The position numbers and the translations under genes were made by a program. Below, piece after piece: positions 14,029 to 21,532 of a stretch of 36,829 nt of DNA. The first letter of the stretch is position 1. Every line of letters starts with the position of its first letter. The notes beneath the pieces are model-generated. The model was not told where the DNA came from. It did no database searches and was given only the letters and a program-made list of their open reading frames with translations. The stretch comes from a virus. The stretch lies in IMG/VR virus record IMGVR_UViG_3300008116_000120, positions 1,552 to 38,380 of that record; one strand, written 5' to 3'.

Positions 14029-14420
14029 AGACTCTCTCCTGTATTATGCATATTTGCTTCCGCCTCAGAAACCTCTATCACTAGACCTCTATCTAGGCCA
14101 TACTGGCTAAATGTATCTGGATCAACTATATGTCGCTTTTTATTTTGCGATATCAAATACATTTTACCATCCGCAATATTCTTTATCAAGGTCCCATCAC
14201 GAAAGCCTAGTTTTCCTGCCAATTTCATTGCAGATACCGCTTGTTCTGTTGCATTTACAGTTGTAAAGCACCAAGACTTGGCGGCACGATCTGAAATCAA
14301 CTTATACCTTTTGCCATCTTTAATCCAATATGTTGCTTTGTCGGTTTTAACTGCAACACCTGAAGGGAAATTAGTTGGCGATGTTATTAAGCTTGTCTTC
14401 GTATTCCTGAACAGCTTCAC
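14025..14420 (-). CDS. protein with two YLI-x-GKR-type repeats
   Basis: I place the start at GTG 14420-14418, behind the purine run AGAAGAAAGAAAAGA. The frame is open to an ATG at 14486, but that part reads a basic shadow of the coiled-coil gene. The product (about 131 residues) has two copies of a motif seen in many bacterial surface proteins: TYWIKDGKRYKLISD and MYLISQNKKRHIVDPDTF, each after a Gly-x-x-hydrophobic turn. The second copy continues to VIEVSEAEANMHNTG. It is likely a virion or cell-surface binding module. Because it overlaps the coiled-coil gene in another frame, a +1 frameshift fusion is also conceivable. Confidence 0.65.
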   Translation of the reverse strand: MKLFRNTKTSLITSPTNFPSGVAVKTDKATYWIKDGKRYKLISDRAAKSWCFTTVNATEQAVSAMKLAGKLGFRDGTLIKNIADGKMYLISQNKKRHIVDPDTFSQYGLDRGLVIEVSEAEANMHNTGESL

Positions 14421-14553
14421 TCTTTTCTTTCTTCTCATTAAGCAGTTGCGTAATTTCTGCCCGTAGTATTGCAATTTGAGTTTCATAATTAGATACTATT
14501 TCTCCAATGCGTTGTTGTAGAGCGGTAATTACTAGTTCTACTTTTTCAGTCAT
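14371..14553 (-). CDS. 60-residue coiled-coil protein
   Basis: The product is one long predicted helix with heptad spacing, including LVITALQQRIGEIVSNYETQ and ILRAEITQLLNEKKEK. It starts at ATG 14553 with GGAGTATAAA upstream. Its last 50 nt overlap the start of the next gene. It may trimerise and act as a stalk or chaperone for a virion protein. The reading frame of the next gene is offset by +1. Confidence 0.68.
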   Translation of the reverse strand: MTEKVELVITALQQRIGEIVSNYETQIAILRAEITQLLNEKKEKSEAVQEYEDKLNNIAN

Positions 14554-14562
14554 TTTATACTC

Positions 14563-14781
14563 CTATGCTGTTAGTTCGGAAAGTTCTGCTAAAAGGGCAG
14601 TCTTTTTAAAATTAATCTGAGATAGTTCATCGTTCAAGGAAGATATTCTATCTGCGTCTTGCGATGGCACAGCAGCTTCTTCAATTAATGATATTTCTAG
14701 ATTATATATATTATATTCTAGATTCTTAATGTGTTGATTGATGATAACTATCTTTTCTTCTTTAGTTAACTCGTAACTCAT
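14563..14781 (-). CDS. 72-residue coiled-coil protein
   Basis: Two helices with heptads (EEKIVIINQHIKNLEYNIYN and RISSLNDELSQINFKKTALL) are separated by a short turn around AAVPSQDAD, so the protein could fold as a helical hairpin. The SD is strong (AAGGAGGAAAA). It resembles no family I know; with the next gene it forms a pair of small coiled-coil proteins in the late operon. Confidence 0.7.
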   Translation of the reverse strand: MSYELTKEEKIVIINQHIKNLEYNIYNLEISLIEEAAVPSQDADRISSLNDELSQINFKKTALLAELSELTA

Positions 14782-14790
14782 TTTTCCTCC

Positions 14791-15684
14791 TTATAGTATA
14801 GCCTTATTCATAAAATCTATTTTAGCATATTGCTCATATTCTAGCAATGACCTTTTAGACCCGAATCCATCTGGCCCGATCCTATTATTTAAAATTATAT
14901 CACTAAGTTCTTTTTTAGAGGCTTTATCTAAACGAGCATATTCTTCAGGGAAATCTTGAATTACCTGCCTTCTTAAATTTTTTGCTCCTTGAGAATGATC
15001 GTAATATAAATGATATATATTTTGAGAGTCTGGGAGCATAAGATCATAGCCATGAGTATATAGTCTTATAGCAGTCAAGATTTCCTCGCCCCAAAAAAAT
15101 ATTTTGCTATTTGGTTGTATGTTGGCGATAGATCCTTCTGAAAAAATTGATGCTGCTGAAACAGATTTTGTGAATACGTTATTATCAAAATTGCCTACTG
15201 CTCTTTGATGAGGAACTAAATCATTTATAAAGCTAAGTTCTTTAACAAATTCTGTATACGCCACATGAGATTTATTATTTAAAATATTTAATAGGCCATC
15301 TTTATACTCATATGCTCCAGGGTAGGCCGAGAGTACTGGGTTGGCCCCATAAGATTTATTTCTTTCATAGTTTTTTATTAGATTTACATCCCAGTTAATT
15401 TCAAATCTGGAATGCGAGTCTATTTGAAAATAATAATCTTCTCCATTATAAAAACTATTTGCTATGTATCTAGAAACTCCAACCCCTAAATTATCTGGAG
15501 CCTTACTTACTTCATATTTTACATTAGAGAGTCCAGATAAATCAATATCCATTTTTTCATAATAACATAAATGAACTCCAAAATTTAAAAAATTTTCTCC
15601 AGAACTTTTATTTATAGCGTCAACAATAGTTCTTTTTAGCTCATAATCATGATAGGATGGAACCTGAATAAATATGCTAGACAT
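14791..15684 (-). CDS. glycosyltransferase, polypeptide GlcNAc-transferase-like
   Basis: This protein of about 297 residues resembles the Glycosyltransferase GlcNAc family (Pfam PF11397), whose studied members such as the Skp1 enzyme add GlcNAc to protein hydroxyl groups. The start holds FIQVPSYHDYELKRTIVDA. NLGVGVSRYIAN precedes the metal site in DYYFQIDSHSRF (D-x-H), followed by INWDVNLI. A later block is FFWGEEILTAIRLYTHGYDL, followed by a tyrosine/histidine stretch (NIYHLYYDHS). I use ATG 15684, a TAATG overlap with the Cys-rich gene; GTG 15690 is the alternative. The gene lies three genes after a Thr-rich fibre, so that fibre is a natural substrate candidate. Host glycans are the main alternative. 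Confidence 0.85.
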   Translation of the reverse strand: MSSIFIQVPSYHDYELKRTIVDAINKSSGENFLNFGVHLCYYEKMDIDLSGLSNVKYEVSKAPDNLGVGVSRYIANSFYNGEDYYFQIDSHSRFEINWDVNLIKNYERNKSYGANPVLSAYPGAYEYKDGLLNILNNKSHVAYTEFVKELSFINDLVPHQRAVGNFDNNVFTKSVSAASIFSEGSIANIQPNSKIFFWGEEILTAIRLYTHGYDLMLPDSQNIYHLYYDHSQGAKNLRRQVIQDFPEEYARLDKASKKELSDIILNNRIGPDGFGSKRSLLEYEQYAKIDFMNKAIL

Positions 15685-15926
15685 TACCACTTACCCAAAG
15701 GACATTGTGCTAATTTTAATTTAGTCTTTAAATTCATAAAACATCCACACTTTTTACATTGTGTAGTTAACTTAAAAAGCTCTGGGCAAGAATTACATAT
15801 ATCCATTCTTTCGGTTGCGACCGATTCTTCTGCATACTCTACATCACTTTTAACAAAATCCCATGGCCTAGTTTGGCCTAAATTCTTTTTATATTTTTGC
15901 CAAGGGCTTAGGTTTTCTTCGCTCAT
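15684..15926 (-). CDS. 80-residue Cys-rich zinc-binding protein
   Basis: The C-terminal half has six cysteines: MDICNSCPELFKLTTQCKKC, GCF and QCPLGKW. This order (C-x-x-C, C-x-x-C-x-C, C) suggests a rubredoxin-like or zinc-ribbon fold. The N-terminal half contains WQKYKKNLGQTRPWDFV and is charged. Similar small proteins ending CP-x-GKW occur near glycosyltransferase genes in other phages as I recall, but I have no function. It has an ATGA overlap with the preceding gene and TAATG with the glycosyltransferase, so the two are probably made in fixed proportion. Confidence 0.72.
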   Translation of the reverse strand: MSEENLSPWQKYKKNLGQTRPWDFVKSDVEYAEESVATERMDICNSCPELFKLTTQCKKCGCFMNLKTKLKLAQCPLGKW

Positions 15927-16144
15927 GACTGATTAATAAATCTTTCTCCATCCCAGGTCCATCCAAATTCTACTGGCAAACCGTCTGGAACTGGTACTAC
16001 TTTTGGATCAGATTGAAGGGCAGCAATTGCTCTTAATGCTATTTCGTTACTTGGTGCGGCTGGCATTTTTATTATAGCGCCAACTTCATCACCTATAACT
16101 AAAGCAAATTTTATTTCTGACACGGGTACATTATTTTCACTCAT
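15923..16144 (-). CDS. 73-residue protein, possible fibre accessory
   Basis: This small acidic protein has a strand (EIKFALVIGDEVGAIIKM), a helix (NEIALRAIAALQSD) and ends with PVEFGWTWDGERFINQS. The final W-x-WDGERF resembles the end of many phage fibre-associated accessory proteins, but no family is assigned. It follows a predicted promoter and has a good SD (AAAGGAGAATAA). It opens a small transcription unit with the Cys-rich protein and the glycosyltransferase. Confidence 0.7.
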   Translation of the reverse strand: MSENNVPVSEIKFALVIGDEVGAIIKMPAAPSNEIALRAIAALQSDPKVVPVPDGLPVEFGWTWDGERFINQS

Positions 16145-16166
16145 ATATTTATTCTCCTTTAAGATA

Positions 16167-16195
16167 ATATTACCATTTAAATATTTTTTTGTAAA
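16167..16195 (-). promoter_or_regulatory. predicted promoter for fibre-accessory/glycosyltransferase unit
   Basis: The minus strand has TTTACA (16195-16190), a 17-nt spacer and TAATAT (16172-16167), with TG just upstream of the -10. It lies in the 57-nt gap after the fibre gene, 22 nt before the ATG of the 73-residue gene. I see no terminator for the fibre here, so this is probably an extra promoter within the late operon. Confidence 0.5.
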
Positions 16196-16201
16196 TAGAT
16201 T

Positions 16202-18886
16202 TTAATAATAGCAGTATCCATCAAACCAATATCCGCTAGAATTATGACACTCTTGACAGAAGCAGTCCCCGCCGCAGAAATTATATTGTGTGCATGGTGA
16301 TGCTGTAGTAGTAGTGGTTGGTGCCTGGGTAGTGGTGGTAGTTTGTGGAGCCTGAGTAGTGGTAGTAGTTTGTGGCGCCTGAGTAGTAGTGGTGGTTGGT
16401 GCCTGGGTGGTAGTAGTGGTTTGTGGCTTATTAACATCAGGACAACAGGGTCCGTTTGGAGCCAATCCCGCTGGAAGACCAGTATACGGAGATCCACTAG
16501 GACAGCATTGTGGTGCATAATAATATGTACCCATATCAGAATATACACATGTACATGCTGTTGTTGTTGTGCTAGTTGTAGTGGTTGTAGTGGTTGTAGT
16601 GGTTGTAGTAGTAGAACAATTTATACAGGAGGGGTTTGCTGCATCTGTTAATGCAGCTTGATATGTAGTTCTATAAACAGTTTTCATTCTAGCATTAGAT
16701 GGCCCCTCTGTTATATCAGTTGGAAATGTTCCGCTTCCCGTAAATGGACCGCTTGCGGTTGGAGATTGAGTATAACATCCAGATAGCACATTACATGTAG
16801 AGGTTCCAACATAGTATGTAAATGTGTTACTCCATCTTGCATAAAATGTAATATTTGATGTTGGAACAAATGTTCCATTATCTTCAACTGAATATGTGTA
16901 GTCACCAGATATAGAATCTCTCCAATTTATAAAAGCATATCCAGTTCTTGTACCTGGGGATGGCGCAGTATGTTGTGTTCCAGCATTAAATGGTCCAGTA
17001 GTTCCTCCACCAGTTCCGCCATTTGCATTCCAATTTATTGTATATTGGGCTAAAAGAGCAGTTCCAGTTATGGTAGCTACTGCAGATGCCGAATATCCAG
17101 GTCTTGTCGCAAAGACGCTGACAGTTGCAGATTGCTGAGGAGCTAATCCTGTGACTGTAACTACGGAATTAACTCTAGAAACATAGCCATCAGAAGATTC
17201 AAGTACGTAGGTGTTGTCTAGGCTGTAATTTGTTATTGTAAAATAAAATCCATTTGATGTTTCTACTTTATCTGCTAAAATTGGAGTAGGTAATGCTGGT
17301 GGAGTAGTAGCTGTTCCAGTCATGTAGGCTGTCTCAGATGCTGAGTATCCAGGCCTTGTCGCAAAGACTCCTACAGTTGCAGATTGACCAGCACTAAGTC
17401 CAGTTACTGTAACTACAGAATTAGTTCTTGAAACAGAAACCCCAGAGTAATCTAATATGTATGTGTTATCTAAGCTATAGTTTAATATTGTAAAATAAAA
17501 TCCAGTTGTAGTTTCAACCTTATCACCTAGAATTGGAGTAGCCAATTGTGGAGGAATAGTTGCTGTTCCTGTTATATAGGCTATCTCAGATGTAGAATAG
17601 TTAGGTCTTGTTGCAAAGACTCCAATCGTAGCAGATTGTCCACTTGACAACCCAGTAACAGTTACGGTTGATCCAGATCTGGATGCAAAAACTCCAGAAT
17701 ATTCTAAGATATATGTATTGTTGGAGTCAAAATTTGATATTGAAAATGAGAATCCGTTTGTTGTCTCAACTAAATTAGAAAGAATTGGCTTAGGGACCCT
17801 TGGTCCAGATACTGAAGCTGTATTTGAAAAAGCATCTGTAGAGCCAGCCTGATTTGTAGCCCTAACTCTACAGCGTATTGGGCTTATGTATGACAATAAG
17901 AAATTTGATGGAGGAGAATATGTGGATGATGTAGCTCCAGAAATATTTAAAAATAAAGATCCTTGATCATTGTATTGCCACTGATATTGATATATACCAT
18001 CAGAGTCACCTGGATTCCAGGTTCCATTACTAGTAACAGAATATGTAGTTTCTCCAGCAATACCCGTGGTTGGAGATATTGTAGGTGGAATACTATTTGA
18101 TGGCAGTCCAACTGTAGATGCAGTAAGAGTATTAGACATATTACCATAATATCCAGGATATGTTGATGAATCGCCAGTTATAGGGATTACTTTAAAGTAA
18201 TAAGTTGAATTTAATGATAGTCCTGATGCTATATATGAAGTATCTGATACAACTGCTAAAGTTGAAAAAAAGATATCGTCAGTACTTTTATAAACTATAT
18301 AATTTGCCGCTCCAGTTGAAGTAGTCCAATTTAATTCAATAGAAGTTCCAGTTACAGCACCTTCTGATAAAACTATATCTGTTGGCCCTTGAATTGAAAC
18401 ACTTGTAGATGTAGAGTCACCAGATATAGATCCGTATGTAGCATCTACCTTAAATCTATACAGATTTAAAACATTTGGAGAAACATATAATCCTGGAGCA
18501 GTATTTTGTAGCAAATATGTTTTTGTATTACTTGATCCAAATGCTGGGTTTGTGATTGATCCAGAATTTATATCTGTCCAAGTAATTCCAGAATTTGTTG
18601 ACCATTGAAATTTATAAGTTAAAACTGGGGGACCAGGGGACCAGTAATAGTTTCTGCCAGTTAAGGTTTGTAGATTAGTAGTTAAATTAGTAGATTTAGA
18701 GATGGTAACAGTTTGCTGTATAGTTAAGCCTGAAGTAAAAAATGTTTTCCATACTCCAGCTACTTTTACTAATCCATCTACAACAGATCTCCATCCATTA
18801 TTAAATGGTCCTCCAGATGATCCTACTTTAACAAATATTTCAGATATATTTTTCCAAAGGGAGCCAGACTTTAAATGACTACTCAT
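16202..18886 (-). CDS. tail fibre with FN3/Ig-like, repeat, InlB-like and Thr/Cys-rich domains
   Basis: This 894-residue protein is a modular fibre or receptor-binding protein. The start (KSGSLWKNISEIFVKVG) is followed by Ig-like strands to about 160, a fibronectin III domain (about 168-255) and another Ig-like domain to about 360. Then come three 84-residue tandem repeats, an InlB B-repeat-like domain (YTINWNANGGTGGG ... ITFYARWS) and a Cys-containing linker. The last 140 residues alternate Thr runs, TTTTTQAP units and Cys clusters (PQCCPSG, GPCCPD, CGGDCFCQECH), ending GYCYY. The Thr runs would be an extended, O-glycosylatable stalk and the cysteines could crosslink or bind metal. It overlaps the previous gene by 8 nt. 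Adhesion to the host surface is the likely role. Confidence 0.85.
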   Translation of the reverse strand: MSSHLKSGSLWKNISEIFVKVGSSGGPFNNGWRSVVDGLVKVAGVWKTFFTSGLTIQQTVTISKSTNLTTNLQTLTGRNYYWSPGPPVLTYKFQWSTNSGITWTDINSGSITNPAFGSSNTKTYLLQNTAPGLYVSPNVLNLYRFKVDATYGSISGDSTSTSVSIQGPTDIVLSEGAVTGTSIELNWTTSTGAANYIVYKSTDDIFFSTLAVVSDTSYIASGLSLNSTYYFKVIPITGDSSTYPGYYGNMSNTLTASTVGLPSNSIPPTISPTTGIAGETTYSVTSNGTWNPGDSDGIYQYQWQYNDQGSLFLNISGATSSTYSPPSNFLLSYISPIRCRVRATNQAGSTDAFSNTASVSGPRVPKPILSNLVETTNGFSFSISNFDSNNTYILEYSGVFASRSGSTVTVTGLSSGQSATIGVFATRPNYSTSEIAYITGTATIPPQLATPILGDKVETTTGFYFTILNYSLDNTYILDYSGVSVSRTNSVVTVTGLSAGQSATVGVFATRPGYSASETAYMTGTATTPPALPTPILADKVETSNGFYFTITNYSLDNTYVLESSDGYVSRVNSVVTVTGLAPQQSATVSVFATRPGYSASAVATITGTALLAQYTINWNANGGTGGGTTGPFNAGTQHTAPSPGTRTGYAFINWRDSISGDYTYSVEDNGTFVPTSNITFYARWSNTFTYYVGTSTCNVLSGCYTQSPTASGPFTGSGTFPTDITEGPSNARMKTVYRTTYQAALTDAANPSCINCSTTTTTTTTTTTTTSTTTTACTCVYSDMGTYYYAPQCCPSGSPYTGLPAGLAPNGPCCPDVNKPQTTTTTQAPTTTTTQAPQTTTTTQAPQTTTTTQAPTTTTTASPCTQYNFCGGDCFCQECHNSSGYWFDGYCYY
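16309..16620 (-). repeat. Thr-codon microsatellite-like repeats in fibre C-terminus
   Basis: Stretches of ACA/ACC/ACT codons encode two Thr-rich blocks. The first (near 16560-16620) gives a run of more than 10 Thr. The second (near 16309-16430) repeats a TTTTTQAP-type unit about four times. Their near-repetitive DNA could change length by slippage or recombination, altering stalk length. Confidence 0.75.
17039..17794 (-). repeat. three tandem 252-bp coding repeats in fibre gene
   Basis: Units start at 17794, 17542 and 17290, each 252 bp (84 residues). Each encodes a copy of the pattern TPIL..KVET..GF.F.I.N, NTY.L, VTVTGL, QSAT..VFATRP.YS. Copies two and three are closest to each other, so the most recent duplication is probably the downstream one. 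Each unit is probably one beta-sandwich domain. Confidence 0.88.
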
Positions 18887-20189
18887 ACTTCAACCAAACG
18901 TCTCCATCATCTCCGCCAGAAGGATCCCCAGTTGAAGCCCAAGTATTTCTTAAAACACCTAATGTGCCGCTAGTATAAGAATTTGAAGAACTTACTCTAG
19001 TACTAGAACTAGTTATTACTGTTGCTAAATCAGTCAAAACTATATTAGAAGATCCACCAACAATTTGCATTCCACCAGAAACAACTGTGATATTTCCTTT
19101 TTGAGTTCCCGCAGAAGTAAATAGTATGGAGCCTCCGTTACCAGATGTAGCAATCGCAATTCCAGTTCCAGTTCCGTAACTAGTAGATGTAAAAGTTGAA
19201 CCTGTAATATTTGAAGCTGTAATATTTCCTTTAATTGTTAAAGCATTTGTATCCCAATCCAGATAATAATTACTGCTACCAACTTTAAACTTACCACCGA
19301 CATACCAGTAGTTATTGTTATTTATAACAATGCCGTCTACAGTTTGACTTGGATTATTTGGGTCTGTAATGTTGGCTCCAAGCTTCATATGCGTTGCTAT
19401 TGTTAAGTTATTTACAAGCTTTCCGCCTTGAGCATAAATTGTTCCATTAAAAAACGCACTACCTGCTGGAATTATACTGCCATCTGTATGAGTCCATTGA
19501 TTAATTCTAATTGCAAAACTTGGGTTATTGTTGCTATTTCCAGAAGGCCATCCAGCAATTCCTTCTGAATTCATAACAATTCTATTTCCAGAAGATTCTG
19601 ATGCTGTGCTTGCGTATACAGTTACTCCATTTGTATTAATAGAAGTTATTTGATTTTGAGCATTAGCAATGACGCTTCCGCTAGCCTCTAATTTACTTTG
19701 CAATTCAGTATAGGCTTCTTCTACTCCATTTGAAAACGTAACTATGGTTGCGGCGGAAGCTGTAGACTCTTTTCCTAATTTAGTAACAGCTTTAAAAGTC
19801 ACACTATACGTTCCAGATGCTAGGGCTACAGAAAGTCTTCCAGTAAATCCTTTTGTAAATATTGATCCATAATATACGCTATTAATATAGACATTGATTC
19901 TGTCTATATCTGTCATTGGGTTCCCGCCAGCGTCATTACCATCCCATGTTATTATAAGCCTTCCATATCCTGCATCTACATTTGGCTTAGACGGAATACC
20001 TACTGTTTCACCGATTGTTGTTATGGTTTTTACTGCTGACCAGTCACCATATGTTTTATCTTCATATTGCCATCTAAATTGAAATGGATATGTTGTGAGC
20101 AGCTCTAGATCAGTTATTACTATTTTAAAATAATTTTTATCTAAATCTGGAGTGCTTACATCTCTAAGATCATCTGGGACAAATGCCAT
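18879..20189 (-). CDS. minor tail/tail-tip protein with FN3-like domains
   Basis: This 436-residue protein has an N-terminal region (KIVITDLELLTTYPFQFRW) and a fibronectin III-like domain (VDAGYGRLIITWDGNDAGGN ... TYSVTFKAVTKLGKES). It then has a short helical segment (AYTELQSKLEASGSVIANAQ) and a beta-rich, Ser/Gly/Asn-rich half with TIKGNITASNITGS and GNITVVSGGMQIVGGSS. This organisation, with a trimerising helix before repetitive strands, is like side-tail or central-tip proteins. It lies between other tail-tip genes and the fibre. The end reads GVLRNTWASTGDPSGGDDGD, similar to sugar-binding tail tips. It probably connects the hub to the fibre. Confidence 0.78.
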   Translation of the reverse strand: MAFVPDDLRDVSTPDLDKNYFKIVITDLELLTTYPFQFRWQYEDKTYGDWSAVKTITTIGETVGIPSKPNVDAGYGRLIITWDGNDAGGNPMTDIDRINVYINSVYYGSIFTKGFTGRLSVALASGTYSVTFKAVTKLGKESTASAATIVTFSNGVEEAYTELQSKLEASGSVIANAQNQITSINTNGVTVYASTASESSGNRIVMNSEGIAGWPSGNSNNNPSFAIRINQWTHTDGSIIPAGSAFFNGTIYAQGGKLVNNLTIATHMKLGANITDPNNPSQTVDGIVINNNNYWYVGGKFKVGSSNYYLDWDTNALTIKGNITASNITGSTFTSTSYGTGTGIAIATSGNGGSILFTSAGTQKGNITVVSGGMQIVGGSSNIVLTDLATVITSSSTRVSSSNSYTSGTLGVLRNTWASTGDPSGGDDGDVWLKYE

Positions 20190-20190
20190 T

Positions 20191-21144
20191 TTAGAATCCT
20201 AGAGTTATTTTATATTCTATATCTATTGGTCTTCCAGCTACTTTAGTAATTGAGGAAGCCAATATTGATCTGCTAATCAAACCAAATGTTGGATCAAATG
20301 TGTCTTGATCATTTATTCTTAAACCATCTAAATATACTGTAGCATTTGAAGCTGTGCTAGAACGTGTTATTTGTACCCCTATTTGTGAAATAGATGAAGA
20401 ATCTGGTGTACCGCTTTGATTACTAAAAACATTAGACATTGATATTGTAGATATTTTATTTCCAGTTCCAGAAGGGGTTATGTCTCCATAAAAGAAGTCT
20501 GACGTGGAGCTATAAAATTTAATTCTTATTTGACTAGAATTTGTATCAAGTCTGTTATAGGCTAATGCCAGATTATCATTTACGCTATATCCAGACATAT
20601 CAAAATTACCTATGTTATATTTAAACTCTTTTGTAGTGCTAGTGGTATCTCCCTCATTAAATTTATGCTCTACCATAGTATTTCCAATTCTTGGAGTAGG
20701 AGATGTAACAGCTACTGGATTATTGTTGGAAGAGTCATACCACTCTCTATTATTTTCAAAATCCGAAAGATACCTAGAATCATAATTATTTACAGAAGTT
20801 TTTGTGCCAGGATATAATCCTATTTCTTTAATTATACCTGAAACATCTTGTGGAACTGTAGCTTTGTAAACTACGGAGTATGTTGTGCTGCCGCCAGAAG
20901 TTGATATGTCGGTGCTGCCAAATGATACTGGCAGCCTGTAGAATTCAAAACCAAGTCTAGCGTTAGTGTCAGCTAAAGCAAAATCGGTGCCGTCAGCAAT
21001 TCCTATCGCTAAGTCTTTATTGGCAAACGATACGTTTCCAGCCAAATACATTGTTATAAATCTTTTACCAAATTTTGTTATTAGGTTTGGGCTCCGATAA
21101 ATCTCTATGCCATCCTGATAAAAAATATATTCTCCCTTTATCAT
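20191..21144 (-). CDS. minor tail protein
   Basis: This 317-residue protein starts MIKGEYIFYQDGIEIYRSPN and continues LITKFGKRFITMYLAGN and KDLAIGIADG. This opening resembles phage minor tail proteins of the type found next to hub proteins. The centre is beta-rich with TTYSVVYKATVPQDVSGIIK and many Ser/Thr. A later jelly-roll-like region includes GNKISTISMSNVFSNQSG and SNATVYLDGLRINDQDTF, typical of concanavalin-like lectin folds. It has an ATGA overlap with the preceding gene. It is probably a structural part of the tail tip. Confidence 0.78.
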   Translation of the reverse strand: MIKGEYIFYQDGIEIYRSPNLITKFGKRFITMYLAGNVSFANKDLAIGIADGTDFALADTNARLGFEFYRLPVSFGSTDISTSGGSTTYSVVYKATVPQDVSGIIKEIGLYPGTKTSVNNYDSRYLSDFENNREWYDSSNNNPVAVTSPTPRIGNTMVEHKFNEGDTTSTTKEFKYNIGNFDMSGYSVNDNLALAYNRLDTNSSQIRIKFYSSTSDFFYGDITPSGTGNKISTISMSNVFSNQSGTPDSSSISQIGVQITRSSTASNATVYLDGLRINDQDTFDPTFGLISRSILASSITKVAGRPIDIEYKITLGF

Positions 21145-21524
21145 GATTGCCCTCCTGCTGATGCAAGCACGGCTTTTCTTGCATCGACCCCTAATAAGTT
21201 TTGACCACTAGAATTTCTTACTCTTAAAACAATTCTTCCTCTTGTGACACCCTTATCATCTTTATAGGTAGTATTTTCAAGAATCTCTATGTCTTCTAAT
21301 TGAGGAACATCATTGCCTTTAAATTCTTCGCCTGGAACATCTGTATTTATATATATGCCTAAAGAATCTAATAGATTGCTTCCCAAAGAGTTGGATATGA
21401 TCTTTCCTTCGATTGCTCTATATTTTCTAGGATCTAGGAACGCAACATCTTTTGAGCTCGTATAAAGAGTTATAGGAGCTTCACTTGTAATGGAGTTTTC
21501 AGATATTCTTTTAGACATTGCCAT
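21141..21524 (-). CDS. tail-tip accessory protein
   Basis: This 127-residue protein holds strands and turns (PITLYTSSKDVAFLDPRKYR, AIEGKIISNSLGSNLLDSLG, GIYINTDVPGEEFKGND) and ends RKAVLASAGGQS. No family is recognised. There is no SD before ATG 21524 (or ATG 21518), whereas a strong -10 sits 8 nt upstream, so the mRNA may begin at the start codon. It is followed by ATGA-coupled tail genes, so this promoter could feed the whole fibre region. Confidence 0.72.
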   Translation of the reverse strand: MAMSKRISENSITSEAPITLYTSSKDVAFLDPRKYRAIEGKIISNSLGSNLLDSLGIYINTDVPGEEFKGNDVPQLEDIEILENTTYKDDKGVTRGRIVLRVRNSSGQNLLGVDARKAVLASAGGQS

Positions 21525-21532
21525 AATTATTT

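Noticed and set aside
14894-14902. TGATATAAT inside the glycosyltransferase gene as a promoter
   Set aside because: It matches the motif but lies within coding sequence more than 100 nt from the next start; such matches are expected by chance in A+T-rich DNA.
16177-16548. Pro/Leu/His-rich 123-residue frame on the minus strand inside the fibre gene
   Set aside because: It is a shadow of the Thr-codon repeats read in another frame; low-complexity composition explains it.
16343-16651. Ser/Cys/Gly-rich plus-strand frame opposite the fibre end
   Set aside because: It is the antisense of the Thr-rich repeats; no SD or promoter supports it, and no other plus-strand gene is convincing in the window.
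16202-18886. Diversity-generating retroelement targeting the fibre end
   Set aside because: Repeats and a variable-looking C-terminus prompted the idea, but there is no reverse transcriptase gene and no template repeat in the window.
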